Positions 25,101-32,653 of a DNA stretch of 40,184 bases are shown one piece after another. This stretch comes from Enhygromyxa salina. GTDB taxonomy: Bacteria > Myxococcota_A > Polyangia > Nannocystales > Nannocystaceae. The position numbers were made by a program, and so were the translations under genes. Where the stretch lies: contig NZ_PVNL01000050.1 in assembly GCF_002994635.1 (NCBI RefSeq), forward strand, positions 1 through 40,184, written 5' to 3'. Position 1 is the first letter of the stretch; every line of letters begins with the position of its first letter. The notes beneath the pieces are model-generated. The model was not told the origin of the DNA and ran no database searches. It saw only the letters and a list, made by a program, of their open reading frames with translations.

Positions 25101-25786
25101 GTCAGGATGACGAGGTAGCGATCACCCTCTCGTGCCTCGGGCTCGCGCGCCTGTCGCGAGACGAGCACCGCGTGGAAGATCTGATCATCATCGACCGCAT
25201 CGCGCGTAACTCGTCGCGGCCGTCGGTCCGACGTGCGTGTGCCTTCGCCGCAGCGGCGCTCACGCCCGACTTTCGCGTGGTTCGCCTGCACCCCCAGCTG
25301 CAGGACGCCGACCCCTTCATCGCAGCGATCGCCGCGTGGCGGATCGGGCAAGTCGATCCCACCAAGCTCCAAGCTGACGGGCTCGAGGCGTTGTTTCGGG
25401 TCTACTTCGGTCCGGGTGGACTGCCCCGTGACGCCGCGATCGCCAGCCTCGCGCGGCTGCTCGGCAGCGATCCACCGCGCGGTGGCGTCGCGTCACCGCC
25501 GGCCTCGCGCCAGCGCAATTGGGACACGGTCGTCGAGCGTTGGCTCGTCGACCACCTCGCGCCGGAGATCGAGCCGCTGCCCCCCGCGGCCCTCGACGCT
25601 CACCTCGCGCAGGTGCTCTCGGCCTGGCAGGCCAGCATCGCGGGAACCCGCGCGGAGCTGAGCGCGGCTCGGGGGGCCGCGCGAGCCTGCGCTCGAGTCC
25701 CCAGCGACGCCCTGCCGACGGACGATCGCCCGACGCAGCTGTGCCTCGAACCTCTGGTCCGAGGAACCGTCGAGATCTCCAAGTGA
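22175..25786 (+). CDS. Large exported TPR/HEAT-repeat protein
   Basis: 1203 residues from a GTG. A basic N-terminus is followed by a hydrophobic segment ending VVAAPP (about residues 28-47), consistent with Sec export to the periplasm. Residues about 80-820 are helical pairs with TPR features (repeated Ala/Leu/Tyr/Pro pattern, for example AEAIDALELEAKTDPKEAE, VRTLEKLLPLAPSREVDAL and GNIDQAMWCYQTVLEAQPDH). Residues about 860-1080 look like HEAT repeats (AAFWALARSSDPAAAEPLRQ, IAAIAAWRIGQVD). No catalytic motif is visible, so it is probably a scaffold. It is divergent from fmdB and upstream of the FHA genes; a functional link is not shown. The start is not certain within the first 20 residues. 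Confidence 0.88.
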   Translation: MPRPRHPNRPLPPLSPGRRVIGSAHRLISVIGLAGLATALSLPVVAAPPDDDWTIETQPDDDKLVKQRFDKLRANPFDGKQWRELEKALGRGGLIKRIESASDRSPSNVALQILRAQGDMLQGDPAAAAARLAKLHGKSGKWDRRVFDMRIDALEQAKSWAEAIDALELEAKTDPKEAERLLERAYKLADRASMHDRALELAKLLAAKLPKDVGATVRVARAARGAGKHDESDAAYQKAIAKAKGEAKSELVAERARAMIDAGHPGDAAELLWDMLDDAARGRADQREGWWDDLETCYRKEARSEILVSELRKWLEDAKHGKEVAAWQALARAQKAAGQNPIPALKQAIDLAPRDPVARAALIEALEEQGQSAAALEQYRELKGRSSEEVRLGLEMAERLMTNGERDTGLEIAAEIRQNGSRDSDTLLLLIEFYNNVDERDLALDTAQSLVKVAGRSADARIALGEQLWEMGQRKEALAQWEQLPKLVRPSHKGWYRHAEILADHATMDRNLRDTALDSLEKALSSKPSEPTYLRLQAMLEEERNRPDRALEIWEKVRVVAQDPTQELLRAEARTRIVELLVGPGLPKRAEKRAAAVATAEVALASGASPEALEAGLFLAELYSREENYVSAVQMFTKLRDLFPADPDRLMELAIAQRRAGQPGEAVRTLEKLLPLAPSREVDALVMLTELSHELDKPEEAREAAVRALGQGSSGVRALLRLGELSERRGNIDQAMWCYQTVLEAQPDHARTRMRLAELQLTTGDIQGAAASFRELLESGGPSDLMREAGARALDLAEVTESINAVLELAVKRTKREPNADEPRDFLLSTLDRVDRAQVERWLRADGDARDDDRVAAMRRPLVAALSRGSINNRMSAAEHLGELGLPDTAVHLARTGANLQPPRDATHAVRQRFIAARVAATHAAGELDDPESIPVMAEIIADRGVDSPVRAAAFWALARSSDPAAAEPLRQRIRGQDDEVAITLSCLGLARLSRDEHRVEDLIIIDRIARNSSRPSVRRACAFAAAALTPDFRVVRLHPQLQDADPFIAAIAAWRIGQVDPTKLQADGLEALFRVYFGPGGLPRDAAIASLARLLGSDPPRGGVASPPASRQRNWDTVVERWLVDHLAPEIEPLPPAALDAHLAQVLSAWQASIAGTRAELSAARGAARACARVPSDALPTDDRPTQLCLEPLVRGTVEISK

Positions 25787-25922
25787 GGGCTGCTCTGCGG
25801 CAACGCAGCTCGAGCCGAGCCTCGCCCAACACCTGAACACCCGCGTCGATCCGGGGTCGCGCGCAGCTGCGATCCCAGCGTCGGTTGACAAGGTCTGGCG
25901 TGCAGCGCGAGGATTCGGGCAC

Positions 25923-26858
25923 ATGGAACTAGGCCTCGCGTGCCCGGTCTGCGGCCAACTGAACATGATCCGGACCACGAGCTGCAGTCGCTGTGGCACC
26001 GTGTTGGCTCCTGCGGCACAGGTGCACGCGCCGGCTCCGGGGCCAGGTCCAGGCTCACCGCTGCAACATCAACCCGCTCCGATGGCGCCTGCACCCCAGG
26101 CCCCTCCCCCAGCGGCGCCGCCTCAGCCTCGCTTCGATCCGAACACGGGCCAACCGCTCGACGACGACAACAAGCAGGCGGTGAAGACCATGTTCTTCGG
26201 CGCTCTGCAGCAGCAAACCGTGGCCCCGCGGCTCGTCGTCATCAAGGGCGAGGGCGGCGACGGGGTCACCTACCACCTCAGCGGCACCACCCACATCGTC
26301 GGGCGAACGCAGGGCGACATCAAGTTCACTGAGGACGTGTTCTTGACCCCCGAGCACGCCAAGTTCTCGGTCCAGAGCGGTCGCCTGTTCGTCCAAGATC
26401 TGAGCAACAACAACGGGGTGTTCGTTCGCATCAAGCGACCGACGCCGCTCGATCATGGCGATCTGTTCCTGGTTGGCGAGCAGCTGCTCGAGCTCGACAG
26501 CGAAGCGTTGCCCGAGTACGGCGCCAACGAGGCCGGCACCTACTTCTACGGCAGCCCGCGCCCCGACGGCGCGTTTCGTGTCGTTCAGCTGCTCGCCGGC
26601 GGTGGCGAGGGCTTGGTCAAGTCGGCGAACGCGACGACCATGACCATGGGCCGCGAAGCCAACGACCTCGACTTCCCCGACGACCGGTTCATCTCCGGGC
26701 ACCACGCCAAGCTCGACCTATCCGACGACGCCAAGGTCCTGCTCACCGACACCGGCTCTCGCAACGGCACCTTCGTGCGCATCAAGGGCGCGCAGGAGCT
26801 GTTTCATGGCGACTATTTGTTCGTCGGTCAGCAACTCTTCCGCGTCGAGATCTCATGA
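25923..26858 (+). CDS. Zinc-ribbon protein with two FHA domains (paralogue 1)
   Basis: 311 residues. An N-terminal zinc ribbon, CPVCGQ...CSRCG (7-24), is followed by a Pro/Ala-rich linker, the motif VKTMFFGA (Thr89) and two FHA domains. FHA1 (about 103-190) reads IVGR, then TPEHAKF where the canonical Ser is Thr, and NNNGVFV. FHA2 (about 217-310) is canonical: MGRE, SGHHAKL and GSRNGTFVRI. FHA domains bind phosphothreonine peptides. A Thr-bearing motif before the first FHA resembles the arrangement in GarA/OdhI-type switches, so self-binding is conceivable (inference). No membrane segment. It is followed after 7 bp by a longer paralogue, so the pair is probably an operon and an old tandem duplication. 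Confidence 0.93.
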   Translation: MELGLACPVCGQLNMIRTTSCSRCGTVLAPAAQVHAPAPGPGPGSPLQHQPAPMAPAPQAPPPAAPPQPRFDPNTGQPLDDDNKQAVKTMFFGALQQQTVAPRLVVIKGEGGDGVTYHLSGTTHIVGRTQGDIKFTEDVFLTPEHAKFSVQSGRLFVQDLSNNNGVFVRIKRPTPLDHGDLFLVGEQLLELDSEALPEYGANEAGTYFYGSPRPDGAFRVVQLLAGGGEGLVKSANATTMTMGREANDLDFPDDRFISGHHAKLDLSDDAKVLLTDTGSRNGTFVRIKGAQELFHGDYLFVGQQLFRVEIS

Positions 26859-26865
26859 GGCACCT

Positions 26866-28212
26866 GTGATCGTCTGCCCAAACTGCGGCAAGGAAAACCA
26901 AGACCACTACAAGTTCTGCCTTGGCTGTGGGGCAAAGCTGCCCGCGCCTGGGCAGGCGGCGGCACCACCACCGCCGCCGCCGCCGAGCGTGGTGCCGCCC
27001 CCCATGGCGCCGAGCCCGGCGCAGTATCCACCGCCCGCTCCGCAGGCGACTCCGCCGGCACCCGTGCAGCCGCAAGCCTTCAGCGCGCCCGCTCCGCCGG
27101 CCCCGCCGCAGCCACAGCCGCAGGCGCAGGCCTACGGATCTCCGTCTCCGGCGGCGCCTCAGCAGCCGCAGGCCTACGGAGCCCCCGCGGGGCCGGGTCC
27201 AGCAGCCCAGCCGCCGGCCAAGCCGCCCCAGGCTGGCCCCTACGGTCAGTCACAGCAGGGCACCTACGGCCAACCAAGCGGGCCCGCGCAACCGTACGGC
27301 GGGCAAGCGGCGCCTTCGTCAGGGCCCCGCAGCTGTCCCAACTGCGGGACCGTCAACCCGCCCCAGTTCAAGTTCTGTGGGGCCTGCGGCAACAACCTGG
27401 AGGCCGCTCCGACGCCGCCACCACCACCGCCAGCACCGGCCCCCCAGCCGAACACCTCGGTCGGCCCCGCGCCGACTCAGTCTCCGCCCCCGCAGCACAT
27501 GCAGGCGCCGGGGCCAGCGATCGCGCCAGCGGCCAAGACCATGTTCATGGACGCGAGCCAGCGGCCGGCCATGGCCGGCGGGATCGCCACGATCCGCCTG
27601 GTGCTGCTGCGCGAAGACGGGACGGAAGGCGGCGTGCTGGTCATCGAGGGCGGCCCAGAGACGATCGGCCGCGCGCACGGGCCTCCATTCGACACCGACG
27701 CCTACCTCGATCCTCGCCACGCCGATCTCACGGCGACCCACGAAGGTCTGCTGATCGACGCGAGCGGCTCGGTCAACGGCGTGTACCTCAAGCTCGAAGG
27801 TCGCACCGAGCTCCAGCACCTAGACTTCTTCCGGGTCGGCCAAGAGCTGCTGCTCTACGAGGATCTGCCCGAGCCCACCCCGACCGCAGACGGCACCGAG
27901 CGGATGGGCAGCCCGAACCCCGGGTACTGGGGTCGGGTCAGCGTCATGGTCAGCCCCGAGCGGATCGCCGCCGCCTATCCCGTGAAGAGCGAGGGCGTGG
28001 AGATCGGTCGTGAGAACGGCGAGATCACCTTCCCCGATGATGGCTACGTCTCGGGCAGTCACTGTCGGGTGTTTGGCGACGACGACGGGGTGTTCCTCGA
28101 GGATCTCGGCAGCTCCAACGGCACGTACATGCGTGTGCGCCCGGGCCAGCTGATCCGCCCCGGCACGCTGATTCTGATCGGCCAGCAGCTGTTCCGAGTC
28201 GAGCTGACCTGA
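26866..28212 (+). CDS. Double zinc-ribbon, double FHA protein (paralogue 2)
   Basis: 448 residues from GTG 26866, where the first zinc ribbon begins; the in-frame ATG at 26806 lies inside the preceding gene. Order: zinc ribbon CPNCGKENQDHYKFCLGCG (4-22); a 130-residue Pro/Ala/Gln/Gly/Tyr low-complexity stretch with repeated AYG/PYG/TYG; a second ribbon CPNCGTVNPPQFKFCGACG (157-175); a Pro-rich linker; AAKTMFMDA (Thr225); FHA1 (about 240-330) with IGR and DPRHADL, in which the binding Ser is Asp; and FHA2 (about 360-448), canonical with IGRENG, SGSHCRV and SSNGTYMR. Same layout as its neighbour, with an extra ribbon and a longer linker. It is a predicted phosphothreonine-reading adaptor with an unknown partner. 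Confidence 0.93.
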   Translation: MIVCPNCGKENQDHYKFCLGCGAKLPAPGQAAAPPPPPPPSVVPPPMAPSPAQYPPPAPQATPPAPVQPQAFSAPAPPAPPQPQPQAQAYGSPSPAAPQQPQAYGAPAGPGPAAQPPAKPPQAGPYGQSQQGTYGQPSGPAQPYGGQAAPSSGPRSCPNCGTVNPPQFKFCGACGNNLEAAPTPPPPPPAPAPQPNTSVGPAPTQSPPPQHMQAPGPAIAPAAKTMFMDASQRPAMAGGIATIRLVLLREDGTEGGVLVIEGGPETIGRAHGPPFDTDAYLDPRHADLTATHEGLLIDASGSVNGVYLKLEGRTELQHLDFFRVGQELLLYEDLPEPTPTADGTERMGSPNPGYWGRVSVMVSPERIAAAYPVKSEGVEIGRENGEITFPDDGYVSGSHCRVFGDDDGVFLEDLGSSNGTYMRVRPGQLIRPGTLILIGQQLFRVELT

Positions 28213-28222
28213 GGGTGCAGCG

Positions 28223-28552
28223 TCAGTCGCTGACGTTCAGGCTGGGTGCGCTCACGGTGAGCGCACCCAGCAGCTTTTCGTGCACGCCGTCCGCGAACGC
28301 GAGCTCGACGTCGACGACTCCGCTGCGCGGCAACGCGGGCACGCGGACGCGCAAGCGATGGCCGTCGAGCTCGGCCGAGTGAGCGGCGACGCCATCGACG
28401 AGCACGACCACCGCACCGTGGCCCTCGACGTCCCCAACGAGCTCGAGCTCGCCGCCCGACTGCGGCAGACGATCCTGCGCCAGCCTGACCTCGGTCGCCC
28501 CACAGCCCCAGGCGCCGACCGTGACGACCATGACGACCAAGCCGAGCCACAT
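28223..28552 (-). CDS. Small lipoprotein with IPT/TIG-like domain
   Basis: 109 residues. The signal sequence MWLGLVVMVVTVGAWGC has lipobox AWGC (Cys17), followed by one Ig-like domain with the IPT/TIG pattern: GGELELVGD, VVVLVDGVAA, LRVRVPALPRSGVVDVELAFADG. ATG 28552 was chosen because the next upstream start (28606) would place coding sequence through the sigma-factor terminator and spoil the signal peptide. It converges on the FHA gene with a 10-bp gap. Function unknown; probably outer-membrane anchored. Confidence 0.75.
   Translation of the reverse strand: MWLGLVVMVVTVGAWGCGATEVRLAQDRLPQSGGELELVGDVEGHGAVVVLVDGVAAHSAELDGHRLRVRVPALPRSGVVDVELAFADGVHEKLLGALTVSAPSLNVSD
28242..28270 (+). terminator. 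Perfect hairpin after the FHA gene, inside the converging lipoprotein gene
   Basis: ctgggtgcgctcac and gtgagcgcacccag form a perfect 14-bp stem around one base, 29 bp after the FHA stop, followed on the plus strand by cagcagcttttcg. It probably terminates the FHA transcript while lying in coding sequence of the opposite gene. Confidence 0.5.
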
Positions 28553-28592
28553 GCGTGCGCGCCAACAGCCCACGCTGCAGGTTAAACGAACC

Positions 28593-28626
28593 GGGCACGA
28601 TGACACCAGCTGGCGTCATCGTGCCC
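28593..28626 (-). terminator. Terminator of the sigma-factor gene
   Basis: A 15-bp stem with one mismatch (gggcacgatgac.cc / gg.gtcatcgtgccc), 17 bp after the sigma-factor stop, followed on the minus strand by GGTTCGTTTAACC. Confidence 0.6.
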
Positions 28627-28642
28627 CATGCGCCGCTCTTGA

Positions 28643-29953
28643 TTACATGAGCTCGAGGCGCTTGAGCTCGCGCCGGATCTTACCCAGCGCTTGCTCTTGC
28701 AGCTGGCGGATGCGCTCGCGTGAGAGCGAGTACTGCCCGCCAATCTCCTTGAGGGTGAGCTCGTCCTCGTCGATCAGACCAAAGCGCTTGCGGATGATGT
28801 CGGCTTCGATCGGGCGGAGCTTGGACACCAGCCGCTTGACCTGCTCGTTGAGCGCGTCGGCCTCGAGCCCCTCACCGGGCGTCTCGGCGTTCTCGTCCTC
28901 GAGGAAGTCCCCTACCCGCCGACCGTCGTCGTCGGACACCGGCTTGTCGATCGAGATCGGGTTGTCGACCAGCATCGTCCCCATCTTCTCGATCTTCGAC
29001 AGCGCCAAGCCCGTGTGCTTGGCCAGCTCCTCGCGGGTGGGCTCGCGACCGAACTTGGCCTCGAGCTCGCGGCGCGCCTTGTTGACCTTGTGGTAGGCGT
29101 CGATCATGTGGACCGGGAGTCGGACTTGCCGCCCCTTGTCTGCGATCGCGCGGCTGATCGCGTGGCGGATCCACCAGCTGCCGTAGGTCGAGAACCGGAA
29201 CCCCTTGCGGTAGTCGAACCGATCCACCGCCTTCATGAGCCCGATGTTCCCCTCTTGGATCAGATCCTGAAGTGGCATCCGACCGTGGTTGAAGCGCCGG
29301 GCGATCGACACCACGAGCCGGAGGTTCGCCTTGACGAACGCGTTCTTGGCCGATCGCAGCCGCCGACCCGCGACGCGAATATCTTTCGCGTAGGCGGCGA
29401 ACGGTCGGCTGCCATCGCGGGGCGGCTTGACCTCGAGCTGCAGCCCGTGTCGCGTGCCGGCCTCGATCGCGTTGACGTCCGTTGCGAGCTGATCCGCGAC
29501 GATGTTGTCCGTGTCGAGGTCGAGCATGCGCTCGGTGAGCGCGAGGACGGCGGCGTCGAAGGCGTCCTTGTGAGCCCGGGTCTCCCGATCTCGCAGGTTC
29601 CGCGAGGTCTTGCGCACCGCCCGGAGCTCCTTCGACGGGACCTCTTCGCCGTCGATCTGGCGCTCGATCGAGGTCACGATGGCGTCGATGAAGGGCGGAT
29701 ACGATAGGATCGTCTGCCAGTACGCGCTGCGAAGCCCGAAGATCCGAGTTGCCGCCTCGAGCTCTTGCTCGGCGCTCATCACGTCGAGATCTGACATCTC
29801 GCGGAAATAAACGCTGAGGAAGTTAGCCGAGTCGGCGTCGCTCTTTGCCCGGGCGGCGGCCTTTCCGGTCGCCTTGCCACTGCCAGCGCTCTTGGTGCGC
29901 GACGAACGAGCGAGCTGCGGGGGTGCTCCGCGGGTGACCTTGCGACGTGCCAT
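28643..29953 (-). CDS. Sigma-70 family RNA polymerase sigma factor (alternative, RpoD/RpoH-like)
   Basis: 436 residues. After a basic Ala/Lys-rich tail come region 1.2 (FLSVYFREMSDLDVMSAEQE), a nonconserved insert, region 2 (NLRLVVSIARRF, LQDLIQEGNIGLMKAVDRFD, FRFSTYGSWWIRHAISRAI with the -10-recognition aromatics), region 3 (REELAKHTGLALSKIEK) and region 4 (LTLKEIGGQYSLSRERIRQLQEQAL, the -35 helix-turn-helix). It is too short for the housekeeping RpoD and lacks its long region 1.1, so it is probably a group 2/3 factor of the kind myxobacteria use in stationary phase, development or heat shock. ATG 29953 has GAGAG just upstream. It is monocistronic, with its own terminator. Confidence 0.93.
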   Translation of the reverse strand: MARRKVTRGAPPQLARSSRTKSAGSGKATGKAAARAKSDADSANFLSVYFREMSDLDVMSAEQELEAATRIFGLRSAYWQTILSYPPFIDAIVTSIERQIDGEEVPSKELRAVRKTSRNLRDRETRAHKDAFDAAVLALTERMLDLDTDNIVADQLATDVNAIEAGTRHGLQLEVKPPRDGSRPFAAYAKDIRVAGRRLRSAKNAFVKANLRLVVSIARRFNHGRMPLQDLIQEGNIGLMKAVDRFDYRKGFRFSTYGSWWIRHAISRAIADKGRQVRLPVHMIDAYHKVNKARRELEAKFGREPTREELAKHTGLALSKIEKMGTMLVDNPISIDKPVSDDDGRRVGDFLEDENAETPGEGLEADALNEQVKRLVSKLRPIEADIIRKRFGLIDEDELTLKEIGGQYSLSRERIRQLQEQALGKIRRELKRLELM

Positions 29954-30399
29954 GGTGTTCTCTCATTTCTGCGCACAAGGCGCTTGCCGGAGCCGGGTGC
30001 TGTCGGGGGAATGGACGACTGAACGTCCCGAACTCGGGGGCGGCTCCGAACGAGCCTGGGGGCGGAAGGTGGGGCGAAACCGAAGCTCTCGATCTTTATG
30101 CCCAGTTTCTTTTCCCGCTTAACTATGCCCGTCGAGAAGCGGTGCCTTCGCAGAGACGCTCGAGCCAGGCAAAGTGTTCGGCGCGGTGGACCAACGCGAA
30201 CAGGGGTGCTTCACTGACACGACAACGCGTGCCCGGTTTCGCAGGAGCGCGAGGTACCCAGATGTGGGATGATGCATCGGCGCTGGGTTTGGTTCTCGAC
30301 AACATCTAGCGACGGTGCGAGCACTGTGCCAGCGCAAAGGGTGGTTGCGGCTGACAGGTCTCGCCGGGCGCCGGCCAGATCCGTGATCGCGCCCGATCA

Positions 30400-30423
30400 C
30401 CTACGTAGATCAGTCTACGCAGG
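30400..30423. other. Inverted repeat
   Basis: cctacgtaga / tctacgcagg, 9 of 10 pairs, around tcag. It could be an operator or a hairpin in the operon's 3' region. Confidence 0.35.
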
Positions 30424-30480
30424 GGTTCAGTGAGCTGAGCGTGCCGAGTCGGCGCGAGCGCCCCGCCTGAAAACCGCCAC

Positions 30481-30506
30481 GATCTCGTGACTGCGTGTCA
30501 CAGATC
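30481..30506. other. Inverted repeat
   Basis: gatct and gtgac on the left pair with gtcac and agatc on the right (10 bp with a bulge), in the region downstream of the methyltransferase operon. Confidence 0.3.
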
Positions 30507-30535
30507 GGTTCCCAGTTTGGATCGAAGGGACAATG

Positions 30536-30586
30536 GCAATTCGACACACTGGCGTCGATCTACGACACGGGTGTCACTCGAATTGC
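30536..30586 (-). terminator. Possible operon-end hairpin
   Basis: Arms gcaattcga and tcgaattgc (perfect 9 bp) 33 bp apart, with additional internal pairings (acac/gtgt, gtcg/cgac), about 80 bp after the methyltransferase stop. No clear T-run follows, so it could also be a protein-binding site or part of a structured RNA. Confidence 0.35.
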
Positions 30587-30667
30587 TACCCGGCTACTAC
30601 TCCCGCCACTCGCTCGGGCCCGCCAAGCGCCCCAACCCGGGCGCCGGCGCCGAGCATGGCAAGCAGA

Positions 30668-32653
30668 TCACTTGCGCTCTGCGAGCATCCAGATGTCGGG
30701 AGATGCACTACCGTAGAACCGGCCCCGAGTGTCACGACTCCCGGACACCTCGATCACGCGCAGACCGATCTGTGACATGGCCTTGCCGAGATCTTGCACG
30801 GTGTAGGCACGCATGAACATGTAGTGCTCATGCTGGCGCCCATCATCGAAGATGATCGTCCGGTGGATCCGGAGGCGGTTGGCGAAGAAGTTCATCTCGG
30901 CCTCGTCGATGACCATGCACCGCTTGCCCTGCCACCAGCTGCGAGATGGCAGCTGCGGAGCGACGAAGTCGCGGTTGAACACATGAAGCAGGAGCTTGCC
31001 GCCGACCGGCAGGCGCTCGACCATCTCCTGCAGGCACAGTCGGTTCTGCTCTTCTTCGAAGTAGCCGAACGTCGACCCGACACAGACGACCGCGTCGAAT
31101 TCTCGATCGCGCGGCAACCGGCGCATGTCGCCGTGCATGAACACGACGCTGTCGTCCTCGATGCCGGCGAGCTCCTTGTTTTGAGCAGCAGCGAGCAGCA
31201 GCGCCAGCGAGTTGTCCACCCCGGTCACGCGCAGCCCGAGCTTGGCGAGCTGGACGGCGTGGCCTCCCTCGCCGCAGCCCACGTCGAGCACGTTCGCGCC
31301 GTCCGGGAGGCCGAGCTGAGCGTGAATGAACTCGGCGTCTCGCGCGGCGGTCTCCTCCCAGCTCGTGGGAAACAGGGCGAGGAAGTGCTCGGCGAAGACG
31401 TCGTCGTACCAGGCCTTGCGCCGCTTTGGTTGAGGCTTGGCCTCGGGCGGGGTCGGCGGTTTGACCTCTTCGGCGTCCACCGCTGGCGCCGGGTGATCGA
31501 CCTCCTCGAGATCCGCGCTGTCGAGGTTCTCGACCTCGAGGCCCTCGGCCTCGAGGGTCTCGTCAGCCTCCTCGGCCTCGATCTCGGCGTCCTCGGCCTC
31601 GACCTCGGCGTCCTCGGCCTCGATCTCGGCGTCCTCGGCCTCGGCCTCGGCGGCCGTCACGGGCGGGCGTGGTGGTGGCGCCGCCGGTTCTGCCCTGGTG
31701 AGTGACGGGATCACGACAGCGTTGGCGCCGGAGCCGACCACCGGCGGCCCGACCACTGGCCTGGACCCACCGCGGAGCTCAGCTGGCTCGGGCGACGCAG
31801 CAGCTTCGGTGAGCGTCGCTTCAGCCGGCGACTCCGCCACGATCACCTCGGGCCGCAGCGGGGCCGACGGGACGATCGGCGGCGATGGCTCGGGCCGCGC
31901 GAGCATGGGGATCACGAACCCTGCGAACGGCTCCTCGGCGCCGGCCTCCGCTGCGTCGAGATCTTCGTCGTCATCCGCGAGCAACTCGAGCTCGGAGGAG
32001 TCGACGCGCTCGAGCACTTCGGGTGCGCCGACTCGCAGCTGGTCCTCGTGCGGCGTGGCCTGGTCGCCCGGGTCGGCGACCGCCGACTCCAGCACGGGAG
32101 CATGCGCTGGGGTCGGCGCAGCGACTGGTGCGACCGGCCGGCTCAGGGTTGGGATCACAAACCCCGCGTCTTCGGGGGCGGTTTGGTCAGCGCCGACGCC
32201 TTGCTCGGTCTCGGGCGGGGTCGCGACCGGCTCGGGCGCCGGCGGCTGGGCGCTGAGCGAGAGCGCCGGAATGTGGAACCCCGGGGCGTCCTCGTCGGGG
32301 CTCTCGGTCGGCTCCGCGTCGGGTGCCGCGCCGTCGGGGGGCGGGACTGACTGCGGGGCCTGTTCCTCGTCAGGTTGCTCTGGATCGGCGGCGTACGAGC
32401 CGCTCTCCCACGATGGTCGCTCGTGGTGCTCGTCGAACGCCGCGCTGTGAGGTGGCGGTGGGACCCCGCCCGCGGCGGCATCGTGCGCCGCGTCGCTCAC
32501 GGGCGCAGTCGACTCTGCAGTCACCGGCTCCGCAGCCGGCTCCGTCACCCAAAACGCCGAGAGCACGCGCTCATCGAGGGCGTCGATCGGACCCGGCGCG
32601 GCGCCAGACCCCGGCCAGGCGAGCCAAGCCTCATCCGCGACATTCCAGCTCAC
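30668..32653 (-). CDS. SAM-dependent methyltransferase with long disordered N-terminus carrying repeated GFxIPxL motifs
   Basis: 661 residues. Residues 1-410 are disordered and Ala/Pro/Glu/Asp-rich. They carry four copies of a short motif, GFHIPALS (125), GFVIPTLSRP (164), GFVIPMLARP (245) and AVVIPSLTRA (312), and a strongly acidic repeat of AEDAEIE/AEDAEVE type (about 336-365). Residues about 412-661 are a class I methyltransferase with the SAM-binding motif VLDVGCGEGGHA (455-466), acidic loop GVDNS, then GDMRRLP and FDAVVCVGSTFGYF. GTG 32653 overlaps the psd stop (GTGA), implying coupled translation. The substrate is unknown: a phospholipid link through psd is conceivable, but the domain looks generic. 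It is the last gene of the block. Confidence 0.9.
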   Translation of the reverse strand: MSWNVADEAWLAWPGSGAAPGPIDALDERVLSAFWVTEPAAEPVTAESTAPVSDAAHDAAAGGVPPPPHSAAFDEHHERPSWESGSYAADPEQPDEEQAPQSVPPPDGAAPDAEPTESPDEDAPGFHIPALSLSAQPPAPEPVATPPETEQGVGADQTAPEDAGFVIPTLSRPVAPVAAPTPAHAPVLESAVADPGDQATPHEDQLRVGAPEVLERVDSSELELLADDDEDLDAAEAGAEEPFAGFVIPMLARPEPSPPIVPSAPLRPEVIVAESPAEATLTEAAASPEPAELRGGSRPVVGPPVVGSGANAVVIPSLTRAEPAAPPPRPPVTAAEAEAEDAEIEAEDAEVEAEDAEIEAEEADETLEAEGLEVENLDSADLEEVDHPAPAVDAEEVKPPTPPEAKPQPKRRKAWYDDVFAEHFLALFPTSWEETAARDAEFIHAQLGLPDGANVLDVGCGEGGHAVQLAKLGLRVTGVDNSLALLLAAAQNKELAGIEDDSVVFMHGDMRRLPRDREFDAVVCVGSTFGYFEEEQNRLCLQEMVERLPVGGKLLLHVFNRDFVAPQLPSRSWWQGKRCMVIDEAEMNFFANRLRIHRTIIFDDGRQHEHYMFMRAYTVQDLGKAMSQIGLRVIEVSGSRDTRGRFYGSASPDIWMLAERK

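Larger units (their letters stand above)
29954..30667. other. 714-bp intergenic region with several inverted repeats
   Basis: Noncoding between the methyltransferase and the sigma-factor start. The longest open frames (29947-30309 plus, 30119-30400 minus) have no recognisable domain and no coding-like bias. The left part must hold the sigma-factor promoter (no confident -35/-10 seen). The right part, just downstream of the methyltransferase, contains three inverted repeats (30400-30423, 30481-30506 and 30536-30586). Base composition is visibly less GC-rich than in the neighbouring genes. Confidence 0.6.

Noticed and set aside
22649..25372. 907-codon open frame on the minus strand
   Set aside because: Antisense to the TPR/HEAT protein, which has a signal sequence and repeat structure. 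The shadow has none.
29947..30400. 120-codon plus and 93-codon minus frames upstream of the sigma factor
   Set aside because: No domain, no ribosome site, codon use unlike the neighbours, and the plus frame begins inside the sigma-factor gene start.
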